64,000 nucleotides of DNA, from positions 8,364,227 through 8,428,226 of the forward strand of contig NC_066835.1 of the NCBI RefSeq assembly GCF_001640805.2, given 5' to 3'. The notes under the pieces were generated by a model, which saw nothing but the letters and a program-made list of their open reading frames with translations, was not told the DNA's origin and made no database searches. Below are positions 61,800-64,000 of the stretch, one piece after another (the stretch's first letter is position 1; each line of letters opens with the position of its first letter). Made by a program: the position numbers and the translations under genes. Source of the stretch: Lates calcarifer. Taxonomy: Eukaryota > Chordata > Actinopteri > Centropomidae.

Positions 61800-62475
61800 C
61801 ATCTAGGTTTGTCACTTGGATGACAAAAAAATGAAGTGTTTAATCCTTTGATTTCACCTTTTGTTTGACTATTTAATTTGCAAATGTCTATAGGCCCAAA
61901 ACACAGAGCTGGCAACCTGCTAAGATGACTAAGCAGGATTTGATGCATCTGAACTACATGCTGGATAGCATATGAAACTCCCACTTGCCCACACCTTTCC
62001 AACATCAGCTAACAGGTGCCTGCATTGCCCATCATCTATAGCTTTCCAGAATCAACAATATAACCAACATGCATCACGTCATGACTGGCCAGCTCGGAGA
62101 GTCATTCAGGACAAAGCTTAATCCAGTGTCCTGATTTGCTGCACAGGAAACAGCTATCACCTAGTTGTCTAGACAAAGTTCCCATCAGCTCCCAATTGTG
62201 CAGCCTCTCCTAAGTTCCTCTCTCTGCATTAACCCTCATTTGGCTGCACATCAAACAATCCCACTGCATTTCCCCCAGATCTCCTTTTCTCATCATGCAG
62301 CTTTCCAACATTCAACTGCTGCTGTTGTCACATCTGCAAAAAGAGCAGTTTCTTAATTGGCATTGTTTTCACATGTTTGGTAAGATGTGGCATAGACCAC
62401 TGACAAAGCAGACAATTTGAAATGCTAGACCCTGATACACCCAAATTCTTCAGACTCACACCATCCACAAGTGGT
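61800..62475 (-). pseudogene. Decayed gag-like fragment (unit 2, left arm)
   Basis: Nearly identical copy of the left arm of unit 1, about 3210 bp downstream. The same intact CX2CX4HX4C knuckle is encoded at about 62152-62111 on the minus strand and followed by the same stop. Confidence 0.55.
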
Positions 62476-63082
62476 AATGTTATCCGTGCTTTCTTTCTTG
62501 CTAAAATTATGTCCAATTGTAGACTGTGTCTTGGAGTAAGCTCATACCATGGCCAGCTGATTCAAAATCCAGAGGGATCCTTGTCTGGTTTTGGAAACTG
62601 CACAACCACAGCACACAACCCAGTAGGGGTCTATAGTCTATGCGCTTACTCATAGGGCTAGGTTTTTTTTTTTTTTTTTTTTTTTCCCAATTTCTAAACT
62701 TCTCCAAGTTGCTTATCCATTACAGGTATAGATTTAGGACAGAATCAACATCAAGGTCTAAATTTACAATAATTTTACTTACAGCACAGACTTCCTCACA
62801 CACAGAGAAGGAGGGGAAGGAGAAAAGCCTTGCCTTCTTCTGCGATATGAGTCGACTCTGTTTACCTTGTTCTCTGTAGTGTTAAGATGTCTTAGCACGA
62901 TCCTGGTTGTGATTGACAAATTTGGTAAAAATATGTGTAAGTTTGTGCCAAATGTTGATGATTCTGTCAGGACAAAACTTAAGATTTCACTCTGGGATCG
63001 TCAGGGTAGTCTCTCAGAACTAGTTCTGAAGACGTGTTGTTCAGCCATGTCAGAAATCAAATTTATTGACAGTGAATTAAGG

Positions 63083-63755
63083 TCAGTGTGATGAGGAGTC
63101 TGTTGAACCATTTTGACAAATCAAGAGTCAAGCACCTCAAGTTCACTGCTTTGTCAGTGGTCTACTACTATATCCTCCCGAACAAATAAAAACCAATGCC
63201 AAATTTAGAAACCACCCCCTTTGCAGACATGAAAAGAGTGGCAGTGAATGTTGAAAAGCCAGATGAAGAGAAAAGGAGGTCTGAGTAAAATGAAGTGAGA
63301 TTGTTTATGTGCAGCCAAACAAGAATTAATGCAGACAGAGACTTTAGGATGGATACAAAATCAGGAGGAGGAAGGCTGTCTAGACAACCAGGTGATAGCT
63401 GCATCCTGTGCAACAAACCAGGACACTGGACTAAGCCTCATCCTGAATGACTCTCCAAGCTGGCCAATCGTGGCATGAAGTGTGTCAGTCAGATTGTCAA
63501 TTCTGGAAGGTTACAGACAATGGGTAACACAGATATCTGTTAGCTGATGTTAGAAAGGTGAGGGAGAGAGAGTTTCAGATGCCATCCAACATGTAGTTCA
63601 GATGTACCAAACCCCACTTAGTCATCTTAGCAGGTTACCAGCCACGCGTCTTGGACCTACAGAGAGATGATGATCTGCAAATTGGTCAAATAAAAAGACA
63701 AAATAATCGAACACTACAGTACAAAGTTTTTACTATCCAAGTGACAAAGTTGCTG
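63083..63755 (+). pseudogene. Decayed gag-like fragment (unit 2, right arm)
   Basis: Nearly identical copy of the right arm of unit 1, 3215 bp downstream, with the same Cys-to-His change in the knuckle (63400-63441) and the same stop codon. Confidence 0.55.
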
Positions 63756-64000
63756 ACAAAGTTACAGTAAAAGGGACAAAAGAAATCTATGTAAATCTTC
63801 CGCAATGGAAAACTCACTTCATACAAGCTGTCACTCATTTAACACTACTGCTGTCTCCTGTAAATGTCTCCTCCCACAGTAACGGTGGCAGGACTTTATC
63901 TACCACAAGCACTCTCCCGGCAGCATCTGGCTCTATTTACAAACAAAGTCTTAGAGTTCTAATTCTATCTTATGTGTCAGCCCCAAAACAATACCAACAC

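Larger units (their letters stand above)
60835..64000. repeat. Tandem unit 2, truncated by the window end
   Basis: Repeats unit 1 nearly base for base. The offset grows from 3210-3214 to 3215 bp because of small indels. Differences include a missing GAC near 61325, a few substitutions, and a T-tract of 23 at 62663-62685 where unit 1 has an interrupted run. The last base corresponds to about 60785 of unit 1, so about 50 bp of the unit, and perhaps more units, lie beyond the window. Confidence 0.9.

Overview
The window is vertebrate nuclear DNA, almost certainly from a spiny-rayed (percomorph) teleost fish. The reasons are two split genes with spliceosomal introns, long CA/GT microsatellites, teleost-type SINEs, a Tc1-like transposon relic, and a neuropeptide precursor whose peptides have the fish M/L-P-x-RF-amide form. 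There are no operons or other prokaryotic features.

Only two protein-coding genes can be supported. On the left, nfe2l3 (NRF3, a CNC-bZIP transcription factor) runs leftward in five coding exons between 5919 and 1271 (646 aa), with an octamer/CCAAT promoter-like block near 6.3-6.4 kb. On the right, npvf (RFamide-related peptide / gonadotropin-inhibitory hormone precursor) runs rightward in three coding exons between 53922 and 55496 (196 aa). They lie head to head, about 48 kb apart. From general knowledge, the mammalian NPVF-NFE2L3 interval has the same arrangement, with MIR148A between the genes. I could not find a miR-148 sequence here.

The interval from 6.5 to 53.8 kb has no recognisable protein-coding gene. 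It holds microsatellites, homopolymer-G tracts, pyrimidine-rich stretches, two tRNA-derived SINE-type repeats (36.4-36.7 and 52.5-52.8 kb), copies of a teleost 'AAGTA' repeat (7.1, 8.2 and 19.3-20.3 kb) and a Tc1 relic (42.9-43.2 kb). Possible regulatory elements are a CCAAT/TATA-like cluster at 11.35-11.45 kb, CTCF-like motifs at 11.9 and 48.7 kb, and five ATTGG motifs spaced exactly 10 bp apart at 24.89-24.94 kb.

From 57621 to the right edge the sequence is a tandem duplication of a unit of about 3.21 kb. The second copy is cut by the window end. Each unit carries two decayed copies, in opposite orientation, of a sequence coding for a CCHC zinc knuckle, the hallmark of a retroelement gag/nucleocapsid region. 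Each unit is therefore an imperfect inverted repeat with arms of roughly 650 bp. This tandem, palindromic, gag-like unit and the helically phased ATTGG array are the two structures most worth a second look. The two host genes are not known to act in one pathway; their proximity reflects conserved synteny.
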